DNA of 64,000 bases, taken from the NCBI GenBank assembly GCA_020137815.1, contig CM035350.1, positions 3,976,418 to 4,040,417 of the forward strand, in the 5' to 3' direction. Positions 62,002-64,000 of this stretch are shown in pieces; positions within the stretch are counted from its first letter, which is position 1; each line of letters begins with the position of its first letter. This DNA comes from Hormiphora californensis (taxonomy: Eukaryota; Ctenophora; Tentaculata; Cydippida; Pleurobrachiidae). A model generated the notes under the pieces. The model was not told the DNA's origin, did not search any database, and was given only the letters and a program-made list of their open reading frames with translations. A program made the translations under genes and the position numbers.

Positions 62002-63946
62002 GAGAAGTGAGAAAGAGAGAGGGAGAGAAAGAGAGAAAGACTAGAGAGAAAGAGAGACTAGAGAGGGAGAGAGAGAGAGAAAGACTAGAGAGAAAGAGAG
62101 ACTAGAGAGGGAGAGAGAGAGAGAAAGACTAGAGGGTAAGAGAGAAAGAGAGGAAGAGAGAAAGAGAGAAAGATAGGGCTGGTTTGTGTTCCCTGGAACG
62201 CACGTCCACGTGTAAACTCTGTCTGGGTTTTCTCGAAACCCACCCCTGAGTAGAGGTCTGGGGGACCGGGGGGCAGAGGAGCTCGCTTCATCTCACTCTT
62301 TACTCTTCTAAACCCAGTCTCTTTGAATAGCTCGTATTTACAGTTTTTCATCTCGAGTTTTTTTCCCATAGTTCTCAACCTAGTCTCTTGCCATACGAGC
62401 CCTTTATCTCAGCTCCGGTATAGACGATATTTAGTTCAGCCCTTTTTCCAACTTATCATATATCTCATACTCGTTCCTTGTTTAGACCATGTCACAACTC
62501 CCTAATACCTTGTTTAGACCATGTCACAACTCCCTAATACCTTGTTTAGACCATGTCACAACTCCCTAATACCTTGTTTAGACCATGTCACAACTCCCTA
62601 ATACCTTGTTTAGACCATGTCACAACTCCCTTGCTTTTCTTCATCTTTTCCGTTCCGCCGCTCATGTACAGCTTTCCCTTTTTCATGTAGACTCGCTTAC
62701 AGTACTTGTTACTTCCGCATGCTGCTATGGCTGCGTCCCGTGACGTATAAGCAGTTGCCGGGCCGTTCAGCGTGACAGGTGCTCGATAGATGTGCCCCTT
62801 TCTGTTAACACCGTACACGCTGCTCCCGTAAACATCGATCATAGAGAGTCTACCAGCGACATTGATCCATTTTGTGCCGGCAGGATGGATTGCAGTCACC
62901 CCGGCCCGATAGTAAATTAGATCGTTCTTGTTGACACCGACCACAATGTTCTCTCCGGAGGACACCCATTTGAGCTTGCCAGCCACGTGGACCCACTGAG
63001 GAAATGTGTGTTAATTATTTAGCAGTTTACTGTAATTGTTAATTAGTGCGTCTTTAGTAATTAAATCTGAAAGTGCATGATTATGATCCTTACCTTGCTA
63101 CCCGCACTTTTCTGATCTCCGAAAGTTCCGATCCGATGGTAGATATTGTTAGCCTTGTTGACCACCCACACACCAGCACGACCCACTGACACCTATAACA
63201 CAGTGATAAGTTAGTAAACTTTGAAATCAATTCTGGTAGGATACGAATAAATTTCTAACGATCACTAGCTAGCGAAATACATCCCAAATTTTACCTGTTT
63301 AGCTCGACCACCAATCCGCTGCCACCTGCTACCAATCCGCCGGTAAATGTACATTCCCCTGTTAACTCCCCACACTTGGTTCGACTCACTCACGTCAATC
63401 TATAGAGTGGGGGTGTTATTATCGTTCATTGTTTCCTAGAAGAGCCCTGGTGTAGGGAATATATATATATGTGGTAACGTGGGGCTATTAGTAGTTTCCG
63501 AGAAGGTTTTGTAATTTGCAATTTGTTCTAAATGGACACATCATATTTTCCCACAAAAACTCCTTCTTACATTGTTGAGTCGTCCTCCGATTCGTTTCCA
63601 CCTGTTTTTACCCAGGTACCGGTAGATGTAGTTACCCTTGTTGACACCCCACACCTGACTGCCACCCACTGACACGTGTATAAGAGCCCCAGCCACTTTG
63701 GTCCATTTCTTGTTCCACGTGTAGATGTGACCAGCCTTGTTGACTCCCCAGACCCCGGGGCCGCCTACTGCAACACGTGTCAAACCACCCGGTAGTCGCT
63801 TCCAGGCGGGGGTGAGGCGTCGCTGGGCATGGTGTCCACCCTTGGGTGCCCAACCATAGGAGGTCGTCCAGACGTAGTTTCTTAGGTGTCGGGCCTTTCC
63901 ATATTTCTGGTAGGAAATGTGGCCGGCCTTCTTCTTCTTGGTGACA
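18435..63946 (-). CDS. Giant multi-module protein: tectonin block plus about 80 two-Cys modules (5' end outside window)
   Basis: About 75 GT-AG exons on the minus strand encode roughly 8,000 aa in view. The unit is a module of about 95 aa: an aromatic 'YxW' strand, 'L.GY...K.YKT...AL.AC', 'C.GVTK.G...YRLN.G', then 'SG..AYI.GG'. Spacing of the two cysteines and the hydrophobic pattern resemble PAN/Apple domains, but I infer this from pattern only. Modules are very rich in Lys, Gly, Thr and Tyr. Tectonin beta-propeller repeats stand at 62.6-63.9 kb and a unique domain forms the C-terminus (stop TAG at 18435-18437). No membrane segment is visible among the modules. I call one gene because modules are interrupted mid-domain by introns throughout and no internal terminator or new start is seen; it could still be more than one transcript. 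I do not recognise a named homologue. Details by block follow. Confidence 0.85.
19088..19205. repeat. 22-bp minisatellite upstream of a giant-gene acceptor
   Basis: About five copies of GATACGGAGAGATGGGT plus a variable CATTA/GATTA, starting about 30 bases inside the intron upstream of exon 18894-19057. On the minus strand the units carry TCTAATGAC and CCATCTCTCC, branch-point- and pyrimidine-like. Confidence 0.8.
19484..20675 (-). CDS. Giant gene: last three divergent modules (3 exons)
   Basis: Exons 19484-19717, 20013-20216 and 20446-20675 each hold most of one module. They are less regular than the rest: CMVTAGCTAVQHD, CVRNPLCKSVHFKGG and CSKKKDCTGVNYIS replace the usual C..C.GVT, but the Cys pair, the AL/AM helix and the final aromatic strand remain. 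20446-20675 and 20013-20216 align in order with 46450-46698 and 45990-46337. A hAT MITE (20340-20431) sits in the intron beside the first of these. Confidence 0.75.
19775..19880. repeat. 20-bp minisatellite
   Basis: About five copies of a 20-bp unit (GGGCTAGATCGGGGAGATCA with A/G variants) in the intron between exons 19484-19717 and 20013-20216. Confidence 0.85.
20340..20431. mobile_element. 92-bp hAT MITE with 8-bp TSD
   Basis: TIRs CAGGAACCGACCGAA and its complement TTCGGTCGGTTCCTG bound the element. It is flanked by ATATTCAC at 20332-20339 and 20432-20439. An 8-bp duplication with CAG-starting TIRs is typical of the hAT superfamily. It sits 14 bases from the donor of exon 20446-20675. A truncated relative is at 17413-17478. 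Confidence 0.88.
20890..21537 (-). CDS. Giant gene: module exons with a frame break
   Basis: Exons 20890-21248 and 21372-21537. The frame runs through KNPKCKGVTYLAKKKKF and DYLDGTTHANLEA, then one extra base in a G run (plus-strand CCC at 21016-21018) must be removed to continue as VLTACSKKSACSGVTQ. The order matches 46956-47073 plus the low-coordinate end of exon 47179-48816 (EYLDGSSHGNLKDALKVC). The acceptor of exon 21372-21537 lies inside the neighbouring minisatellite. Confidence 0.75.
21538..22030. repeat. About 38-bp minisatellite forming a giant-gene acceptor
   Basis: About 11-12 copies of a unit containing GGTTGCTAAGGAAGGGAAGG and GGTTGCTAGGCGGG. On the minus strand each unit gives a CCCTTCCCTTCCTTAGCAACCA tract (split here as pyrimidines plus AG). 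The copy adjoining exon 21372-21537 provides its actual 3' splice site (CAACCAG). Confidence 0.85.
22118..22703 (-). CDS. Giant gene: 586-bp exon, about two modules
   Basis: Encodes VSSPYTLTGGKADSKTYKTR, ILNSSCKGVTLYKGKY, a second module with CASDDGCTGVTKEGATKF, and the start of a third with CSKDPKCTGFVRRKATK. It is collinear with the middle of exon 47179-48816 (MNNKVFKTRDAALRSC ... CTGVTKEGTVNFRTNNG). Confidence 0.85.
22871..23984 (-). CDS. Giant gene: four small module exons
   Basis: Exons 22871-22979, 23078-23231, 23489-23690 and 23846-23984. Introns cut the modules at different places (for example after the first Cys, or after GG). They read GCIASSKCAGVTMEATKN, then CKDNASCKGVVKTNKGRYYL, then CKAINQIGGTKF and AKGTKVKKLKGGKAYTKGG. 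All four correspond to one continuous stretch of exon 47179-48816. Confidence 0.8.
24121..24170. repeat. Dispersed GGTTACGAAG repeat, copy 1
   Basis: GGTTACGAAGTCACCC then GAGGGGTAAATTCATTA. Related copies are at 27763-27832 and 44534-44600; this copy is the most decayed. Confidence 0.55.
24160..24245. repeat. Minisatellite starting at a giant-gene donor
   Basis: Tandem TCTCTCTAATTAGTAC / TATAGTACCTCTAATTA units. On the minus strand the array starts with the GTACTAATTAG donor of exon 24246-24376. Confidence 0.75.
24246..25329 (-). CDS. Giant gene: three module exons downstream of the MACPF-bearing intron
   Basis: Exons 24246-24376, 24512-24715 and 25218-25329. 25218-25329 starts GVTSEGSKKYRTNN and completes the module begun at 27259-27384, so the 1.9-kb intron between them hosts the nested MACPF gene. 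24512-24715 (VYYTSKTSYKLSKPIGKK, CTGMTYTKKTKTY) pairs with 49155-49357, and 24246-24376 (GGKKPSFVEMSLSF) with 48947-49093 (GGEKPPEVSVTVSY). Confidence 0.8.
24391..24404. promoter_or_regulatory. X-box-like palindrome (RFX-type site)
   Basis: GTTACCATGGTAAC fits the RFX X-box consensus GTNRCC(N0-3)RGYAAC perfectly. Comparable sites in this window: 30164-30177, 30775-30788, 33676-33689, and weaker ones at 17495-17508 and 17790-17803. Confidence 0.45.
24716..24805. repeat. 26-bp minisatellite upstream of a giant-gene acceptor
   Basis: Three copies of GAGATAGGAGGTTAGTGGGT(GGGG) begin within a few bases of the acceptor of exon 24512-24715. On the minus strand each unit has CCCACTAAC and CCTCCTATCTC, a branch-point-like motif plus pyrimidine tract. 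Confidence 0.8.
25571..25580 (+). promoter_or_regulatory. Candidate TATA box of the MACPF gene
   Basis: TATATATTTA stands 55-64 bp before the ATG, in an intron of the opposite-strand gene. This supports an independent promoter for the nested gene. Confidence 0.45.
25635..27095 (+). CDS. MACPF/perforin-like protein, intronless, nested antisense in a giant-gene intron
   Basis: A single 486-aa ORF from ATG 25635. Residues 1-15 form a signal peptide (MLLLLLCLTGNLVYG). The MACPF hallmark is clear: W167, then KKYGTHYIRG with YGTHY at 177-181. The C-terminal part (about 320-450) is Cys-rich, a separate domain I do not recognise, and the protein ends in a hydrophobic segment (LGLLWIVAIWYWYR) that could anchor it to membrane or be a GPI signal. 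MACPF proteins oligomerise into membrane pores or act in adhesion and immunity; in animals they act against bacteria and infected cells. A TATA-like TATATATTTA lies at 25571-25580, about 60 bp before the ATG. The host intron (25330-27258) interrupts a giant-gene module between C and GVT. No introns and no clear AATAAA were found. Whether it is pore-forming cannot be told. Confidence 0.88.
   Translation: MLLLLLCLTGNLVYGGEYYLGADTTPNIGKGFYLPQTSIYRLSLGGKSLFKNLPDRCYKSRSEGGKTKAEILFFETPESFYRYLGAESGLIHEDVVAHTFYRTLLDASQSIDPNLAIRGAGIEISKQTTGYDIDPDCLSSEALDPQLEKDLASLPDVVEKPEMRGSWAAYEVFLKKYGTHYIRGVFYGNKIVHFVFGKRSKGYSDIEYGAAACKNLRNASLSFCKQYWDSDYEKVTTMETGSFYEVRGGTTQARARMTAGYPSAEMLYDFIQGETTGDQDVNLYLEPVSSLLKKRYLGSKHFTKVLNLLQYYDGFVALGCYKENIHGVPSQRFRLVSSEHGIPEYSCEQAKTGCRSDDDCHLAPASFWTACYCYGQSCIVKSSLTIPEYGSHVTRGVRREATGSYYEGENLSCHYQVGPSCYCGQDHKNKWDSIWPPSTSDISRDLETYRMLYTNMDNNELNGARRGVLNWTLGLLWIVAIWYWYR
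27259..28466 (-). CDS. Giant gene: four module exons
   Basis: Exons 27259-27384 (acceptor could be 8 bp inside), 27517-27689, 27901-28031 and 28322-28466. Key pieces: LWAMKDGYRMTGYDSSTIYK, CAKKKGCNGFEWNGKKF, LNKGGAVKASTKGILW and YRFIETAGYVSAKFLNKK. Counterparts in the same order are 49467-49877, 49985-50115 and 50233-50374. Confidence 0.8.
27763..27832. mobile_element. Fold-back MITE, GGTTACGAAG family, copy 2
   Basis: Starts GTTGGTTACGAAGTCACC and ends GGGTAATTTCATTACCAAC, an imperfect inverted repeat of about 20 bp, in the intron upstream of exon 27517-27689. Confidence 0.6.
28915..30145 (-). CDS. Giant gene: three module exons, one with C-G-V altered to C-N-C-V
   Basis: Exons 28915-29280, 29566-29889 and 30035-30145. 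In 28915-29280 one module reads LKSACNCVTKEGSKKYRLNT, where Gly of the C.GV motif is Cys, giving an odd number of cysteines. 29566-29889 reads CAKDAECTAVNRKSS. All three align with the low-coordinate (C-terminal) third of exon 50493-52858. Confidence 0.8.
30212..31060 (-). CDS. Giant gene: three module exons beside a splice-site minisatellite
   Basis: Exons 30212-30393 (SCLWDL-type variant: GYLWDLRSKCKLSSYLSN), 30493-30650 (GKSWKVLSPYKLTKGKIG) and 30798-31060 (RDYTWSILNGKMIPGALDKK ... RYVTHG). The first 17 bases of exon 30798-31060 are repeated in every unit of the adjacent minisatellite. Collinear with the centre of exon 50493-52858 (FDYTWTQMNGYTL ... RSVTHGG). Confidence 0.8.
31334..31401 (-). 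tRNA. tRNA-like sequence (degenerate)
   Basis: On the minus strand, AAGCTTG pairs with the 3' end CAGGTTT as an acceptor-like stem. The A-box-like GGTGGTCGAGTGGTA and B-box GGGTTCGATCCCC are clear, and CGCCT/AGGCG forms an anticodon-like stem. The T-stem cannot be fitted at full length, so I call this a tRNA-derived relic rather than a working gene. Confidence 0.35.
31695..31760 (-). tRNA. tRNA-like sequence, Glu(CTC)-like (degenerate)
   Basis: On the minus strand, CCATCGG pairs with CGGATGG, GGTGT/ACACC forms a D-stem, the loop reads ACTCTCAC (anticodon CTC possible) and the B box is GGTTCGAATCC. At 66 nt with poor anticodon- and T-stems it is short for a tRNA. It is probably tRNA-derived, carried by the surrounding element. 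Confidence 0.35.
32520..34285 (-). CDS. Giant gene: five module exons
   Basis: Exons 32520-32723, 32953-33089, 33222-33553, 33706-33999 and 34136-34285. Motifs: CAASSSCKGVVKKKNGKY, CINNSNCNGVTKDDTGKF, CAKSAKCRGITMEKEGKY, CIGNSNCKGVTKVGAGNF. The 34136-34285 module has no cysteines (RDAAIKGKFKGYSRISRGKY), exactly like its partner at 53047-53250. The first four pair with the high-coordinate (N-terminal) part of exon 50493-52858. Confidence 0.8.
34410..35366 (-). CDS. Giant gene: 957-bp exon, about 3.5 modules
   Basis: A single open exon with modules QGVTMEANSKYRLNSG, CAATDKCLGVTKEGAKKF, CSKTPGCKGVTKEGDSNY and CAKDDKCTGVTKKSAKVF. Start YYWTEAEGYRLVGYADNK, end EYFVTHGGK. It matches exon 53379-54341 module for module over its whole length, including the unusual CAAT(D/N)KCLGVTKE. 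The plus-strand ORF here is an antisense shadow. Confidence 0.9.
35501..36986 (-). CDS. Giant gene: two large module exons
   Basis: Exons 35501-35923 and 36054-36986. 36054-36986 opens NWLKMPRYTLTKRATNKKYT and has CQGVVKEGSKEYYLYKDVKL, CNGVTFNGKKYRLAKG, CKGVTKEGSSKYRLNSS and CSGFTKFGDGDY. Its partners are three separate exons (56329-56670, 55897-56226, 55594-55735). 35501-35923 has GSTDCKGVTQHADNKYRLNT and pairs with 54842-55149 plus 54545-54662. Confidence 0.88.
38083..39144 (+). CDS. LINE-ORF1-like coiled-coil/RRM protein inside the TIR element
   Basis: 353 aa from ATG 38083 (an in-frame ATG at 38098 is the likelier start, MDRTFSSWRHGGPG). The N-terminal part is not recognised; residues of about 125-205 form a coiled coil (RDRLDATKDELLERDRKIIA). 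The C-terminal part has the pattern of retrotransposon ORF1 nucleic-acid chaperones: NLIVYGLPE, VSKVERLGR, RPVRVFMRTREAARTVL and YIAPDRTVEERAERR. These proteins bind RNA or DNA of the element. The ORF is intact but followed directly by a (GA)n tract. No endonuclease or RT ORF follows, so it was captured by, or is an unusual component of, the surrounding TIR element. Confidence 0.7.
   Translation: MFNTEMDRTFSSWRHGGPGGKACTADFLRLETSIIATLRRAAGYSEPNKEGGEFDPNKLTNNYLKGLDTNKKLKIIADMAGLLWYRSLPLSQMTRKQIEEKKEDTKPAISCPANDKLSDNMEVDFEVLDDLKTTRDRLDATKDELLERDRKIIALQDEVSALKDSIIAYKDSLLEKSISAVQTVVKEEIMSYSTVLETAATAVKESCVSALAPSKIRTAIASASEDRTANLIVYGLPETTDSNDCDKIKDVFQELGEAPVVSKVERLGRSGEQVRPVRVFMRTREAARTVLGKSAQLKDSDSYQTVYIAPDRTVEERAERRVLVARLRERRELEPEKTWRIRRGSVVEEAQEE
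39150..39262. repeat. (GA)n microsatellite
   Basis: About 110 bp of GA repeats directly after the stop of the ORF1-like gene. Confidence 0.95.
39918..41979 (-). CDS. Giant gene: exons 39918-40200 and 40312-41979, about 7 modules
   Basis: The 1,668-bp exon is fully open, with successive motifs CKGITRIGAGNYKLNKS, CKGVTKLKKEKFQLNSD, CYGVEKHGDKEFYLG, CNGVVRMKANAFYLVTG, CKGVTKYGSGDFRLRSS, CTGVSKLGKDGYFVMSG and CKGVSRVGLREFVIN. It is the intact counterpart of 57219-58416 plus 58508-58854 and 59024-59135, where the frame is broken several times. 39918-40200 (YIWPTLKGKQFKSLGSKVY) pairs with 56789-57053. A 2.8-kb TIR element occupies the intron before 39918. Confidence 0.9.
42092..44396 (-). CDS. Giant gene: first exons of the second superblock
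   Basis: Exons 42092-42378, 43587-43743, 43883-44143 and 44269-44396. Motifs: CKKSSKCKGVVYVNKKYRI, DHTWTVYSDKKLSGQISK, CGGVTETGDKYYTIKGS and YYWTQTKGYKGETHS. They match 59302-59712, 59822-59969, 60048-60423 and 60880-61006 in order, which defines where the repeated superblock begins. A 1.1-kb TIR element fills the intron 42379-43586. Confidence 0.82.
42436..43534. mobile_element. 1.1-kb non-autonomous TIR element
   Basis: TIRs of about 115 bp begin GTGGCCCAAATTAAAGGGAG and end with the complement. They contain ACGTTGGCCTTCTTTTCACC and TGACACAATGTCTGCATG. The interior is AT-rich without an ORF. It lies in the giant-gene intron 42379-43586. No clear TSD was seen. Confidence 0.8.
44534..44600. 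mobile_element. Fold-back MITE, GGTTACGAAG family, copy 3
   Basis: TGGTTACGAAGTTACCCCTT pairs with AGGGGTTATTTCGTAACCA across a short loop, in the intron just before exon 44624-45048. Confidence 0.65.
44624..46698 (-). CDS. Giant gene: last exons of the first superblock
   Basis: Exons 44624-45048, 45197-45323, 45502-45635, 45743-45859, 45990-46337 and 46450-46698. Motifs: CTANPKCVGFTKYNGKFTLN, CAKKGACKGVSLMRDNKF, CSKDPKCT then GVTKLGDKKFRLNSG, CGGNSNCNGVNQISSTEF, CTKNKKCTGVQWIGKKKYY and CTEDPKCRGVNKLGKKNY. The first exon needs one extra base at about 45010 (GGAAG read as GGAAAG) to link YSPYKLLGK to ADQKTYKSQ. Confidence 0.8.
46748..46857. mobile_element. 110-bp fold-back MITE
   Basis: CTATACTCCCCCTCCTTTA and its complement at the other end, with inner arms GAGAGAAAGAAGAAT / ATTCTTCTTTCTTTC, nearly palindromic. 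It lies in the intron between exons 46450-46698 and 46956-47073; the flanking TA could be a TSD. Confidence 0.7.
46956..48816 (-). CDS. Giant gene: exon 46956-47073 and 1,638-bp exon 47179-48816
   Basis: Exon 47179-48816 is open for 546 codons with about 5.5 modules: CTGVTMERPRLFSLNTG, CKGVVRTNKNTFYLVG, CTGVNKTKKGKYLLATG, CKAVSLSGKKYRLYS, CTGVTKEGTVNFRTNNG, CTGFVKKGKWYYLATS and CKGITYKVKTKTWHIA. Its counterpart in the other superblock is split into seven exons between 20890 and 23984, so six introns are absent here. 46956-47073 carries CAAKSACTGVTRVKKGKY. Confidence 0.9.
48947..50374 (-). CDS. Giant gene: five module exons
   Basis: Exons 48947-49093, 49155-49357, 49467-49877, 49985-50115 and 50233-50374. 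Motifs: GRYTWTKKSPYRLPGLVSN, CKKKAWCSGVVYNTKTKKY, CAKKSACNGFQWTGKKFE, CKGVTKEGSGLYRTNNN, and CTKNPKCTGVSFIKKKYR. Exon 49467-49877 is a single exon where the other superblock has three (27517-27689, 27259-27384, 25218-25329), the last two separated by the intron carrying the MACPF gene. Confidence 0.85.
50493..52858 (-). CDS. Giant gene: 2.37-kb exon, the largest in the window, about 8 modules
   Basis: One exon of 2,366 bp. The frame changes once at about 52313-52316: GGAAG must be read as GGAAAG to continue LDGQIGKTSYKTRDEALTAC; with that base the exon is 789 codons. Motifs include CKGVTEEGSANYRLNTK, CNGVTKKPTNEYVLNTG, CKGVVKTNTGKFKLANG, CRGVTKISANKYRLYK, CKGVTQVTPTYFTLHSS, CTGVTYEKSKVYRTNTG, CKGVNEDTVGKGFYMAF and CLGVTQEGASNYRLNTG. 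Ten exons between 28915 and 33999 encode the same module series in the other half. Confidence 0.9.
53047..54662 (-). CDS. Giant gene: three exons including a cysteine-free module
   Basis: Exons 53047-53250, 53379-54341 and 54545-54662. 53379-54341 reads GYKLTGRVNKKKYKTRDSAL, CKGVTHWGVRNFRLNSN, CAATNKCLGVTKEAKKNF, CKGVTKEGENKFRLNTG, CVGISKTPKGVYRLASS. 53047-53250 (MWRAKSPYKLNGPTKKYVKT, ASKGKYKGYTRLSGKKYQL) has the module fold pattern but neither Cys. 54545-54662 has CAGTSDCNGVSKEGSKKFRL. Confidence 0.88.
54427..54505. repeat. GA-rich microsatellite
   Basis: Interrupted GA repeats in the giant-gene intron between exons 53379-54341 and 54545-54662. Confidence 0.9.
54842..57053 (-). CDS. Giant gene: six module exons
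   Basis: Exons 54842-55149, 55356-55471, 55594-55735, 55897-56226, 56329-56670 and 56789-57053. Motifs: CATDKKCKGVNFNGKTYQR, GKYKVNTGPNLKKTKGARAY, CTGISDCVGVTK, CNGVTYNGKKYILNSGG, CKGVTRVGANKYRLGST, CQGVVKEGTKKYYLYKDVKI and CKGVTRVNSKKYLLGKG. Order and sequence match 35501-36986 and 39918-40200. Confidence 0.85.
55219..55326. mobile_element. 108-bp palindromic MITE
   Basis: Arms GATGTGTGATTGCTGATTAT and the complement flank an AT-rich TATATATCATATA centre; outer ends are AGTACACCCCC / GGGAGTTTACT. In the intron between exons 54842-55149 and 55356-55471. Confidence 0.65.
57219..58416 (-). CDS. Giant gene: exon block with repeated frame breaks
   Basis: Recognisable modules continue from YKLSRVYKTKARKG to CKGFTRTKRNTFILNSS, but the frame changes at about 58355 (extra base), 58080-58085 (missing base), 57970-57972 (extra base), possibly about 57880, and 57504-57510 (extra base in a T run). 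Each break falls inside a conserved motif, for example ALAKCGANSKCNGVVRAKKG and KKSSC.TGVTKTKGKFYVMK. The paralogous exon 40312-41979 is intact. This is either a poorly polished stretch or real decay. An 85-bp intron near 57.9 kb cannot be excluded. Confidence 0.6.
58508..60180 (-). CDS. Giant gene: six module exons
   Basis: Exons 58508-58854, 59024-59135, 59302-59450, 59568-59712, 59822-59969 and 60048-60180. Motifs: CVKSKKCKGFTRYGKNNYKL, CNANKKCKGVTQ, DHYWTVYSDHVLKGKLGDK, CAQLTKCNGVTTK, CKKNSKCKGITLIKGKWKL, RGKFVTYGGYVWSWEHGWYW and CARNPKCTGIFTVK. Exon 59568-59712 has one extra base at about 59685. All pair with 42092-44143 or the high-coordinate end of exon 40312-41979. Confidence 0.75.
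60290..61006 (-). CDS. Giant gene: start of the first superblock
   Basis: Exons 60290-60423 (CGGVSKVSGKYYTNTG, partner of CGGVTETGDKYYTIKG) and 60880-61006 (LYGSRYWTRKRGYKGQ, partner of YKGYYWTQTKGYKGE). In 60880-61006 two single-base shifts are needed to restore SYSVLNVAK and KKCLASSS, which match AYTSLNVAKTKCLASAT. No module exon is recognised in 61.0-62.5 kb upstream of it. Confidence 0.6.
60430..60665. repeat. About 52-bp minisatellite upstream of a giant-gene acceptor
   Basis: About four and a half copies of a unit containing GGTGTTAGGGCTGGAGATAT and GTGGTGGGTGAAACTAAAGG, beginning about 15 bases from the acceptor of exon 60290-60423. On the minus strand each unit carries CCCTAACACC and a TTCCCTTTATCCCCTTT tract. 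Confidence 0.88.
60667..60879. other. Intron sequence without recognised features
   Basis: Unique sequence between the minisatellite and exon 60880-61006. I see no gene or repeat in it. Confidence 0.5.
61007..62475. other. Long giant-gene intron with GA tracts
   Basis: Contains a (GA)n tract at about 61217-61305 and a longer mixed GAGA/AGAC tract at about 61930-62180. A minus-strand frame at about 61320-61470 (SIWLDKGAIWNAP) and another at about 62200-62370 (CKYELFKETGF) are open but do not clearly match a module. I do not call exons here. Confidence 0.5.
62476..62635. repeat. 32-bp minisatellite spanning a 5' splice site
   Basis: Five copies of a 32-bp unit containing CCTTGTTTAGACCATGTCAC and AACTCCCTAATA. 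On the minus strand each unit reads GTGACATGGTCTAAACAAG followed by GTATTAGGG: the last coding bases of exon 62605-62995 (VVTWSKQ) plus its donor. There are thus five potential donors in a row. Confidence 0.92.
62605..63946 (-). CDS. Giant gene: tectonin beta-propeller block (4 exons)
   Basis: Exons 62605-62995, 63094-63192, 63295-63399 and 63571-63946. Repeats of about 35-40 aa read VAVGGPGVWGVNKAGHIY, W..VAGAL, VSVGGSQVWGVNKGNYIYRY, W.RIGGRL, VNRGMYIYRR and VGRAGVWVVNKANNIYHR, the tectonin/TECPR signature 'V..G..GVWGVN..G.IY'. Such repeats form beta-propeller lectins (tachylectin-1, fish-egg lectin type) that bind bacterial surface sugars. The upstream edge starts VTKKKKAGHISYQKYGK, the second half of a two-Cys module, so more modules precede the propeller outside the window. 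The low end carries a module with CGSNKYCKRVYMKKGKLY. Confidence 0.85.
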
Positions 63947-64000
63947 CTGCAGAAAAGAGTTTTGAATCAAGAAAACTATTGGGAATTTAGTACACTGATA

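Noticed and set aside
18435-63946. Splitting the minus-strand region into several genes
   Set aside because: Introns cut modules mid-domain throughout, including at the superblock junction near 44 kb. No internal signal peptide, stop or polyadenylation signal was convincing.

Overview
The window is animal nuclear DNA. Genes are split by many short GT-AG introns, GA/CT microsatellites and small DNA transposons are frequent, and the recognisable proteins are animal-type (ATG9, a perforin/MACPF protein, tectonin repeats). The compact introns and the enormous modular secreted-type gene fit an early-branching invertebrate such as a sponge, but the sequence alone does not prove the phylum.

Layout. 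(1) 222-9856, plus strand: an ATG9 autophagy gene of about 15 exons. It carries an in-frame tandem exon duplication and a 3.7-kb intronic minisatellite built from about 108 copies of its own 3' splice site. (2) 10.5-15.4 kb: a gene-poor stretch with a 9-bp-TSD MITE, a 1-kb TIR element with a hairpin nested in one arm, a reverse-transcriptase relic and GA tracts. (3) 15414-17652, plus strand: an unrecognised basic coiled-coil protein of about 338 aa. (4) 18435-63946 and beyond the right edge, minus strand: one giant gene of about 75 exons, roughly 24 kb of coding sequence and about 8,000 residues in view. It is made of about 80 copies of a Lys-rich, two-cysteine module of about 95 aa. A tectonin beta-propeller block lies at its N-terminal side and a Cys-containing unique domain at its C-terminus. 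Its N-terminus lies outside the window. Two unrelated plus-strand ORFs sit inside its introns: an intronless MACPF/perforin-like gene (25635-27095) and a LINE-ORF1-like protein carried by a 2.8-kb element with 330-bp inverted repeats (37055-39866).

How the giant gene was built. Exons at 61.0-45.9 kb and exons at 44.4-20.0 kb are collinear module for module, so the gene doubled by duplication of a superblock of about 35 modules. The two halves differ sharply in intron content: one 2.37-kb exon in the first half corresponds to ten exons in the second. Several minisatellites in this gene and in ATG9 begin at or span a splice junction, as if short duplications across exon-intron borders were then amplified.

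Tectonin repeats are known in bacteria- and carbohydrate-binding lectins, and MACPF proteins are known immune effectors, so an extracellular or defence role is a reasonable hypothesis for this region. It is not shown by the sequence. Single-base frame breaks recur inside otherwise conserved modules and once in ATG9; residual assembly indels are the likeliest cause. Exon coordinates were read by eye from splice consensus and module continuity, and may be off by a few bases.
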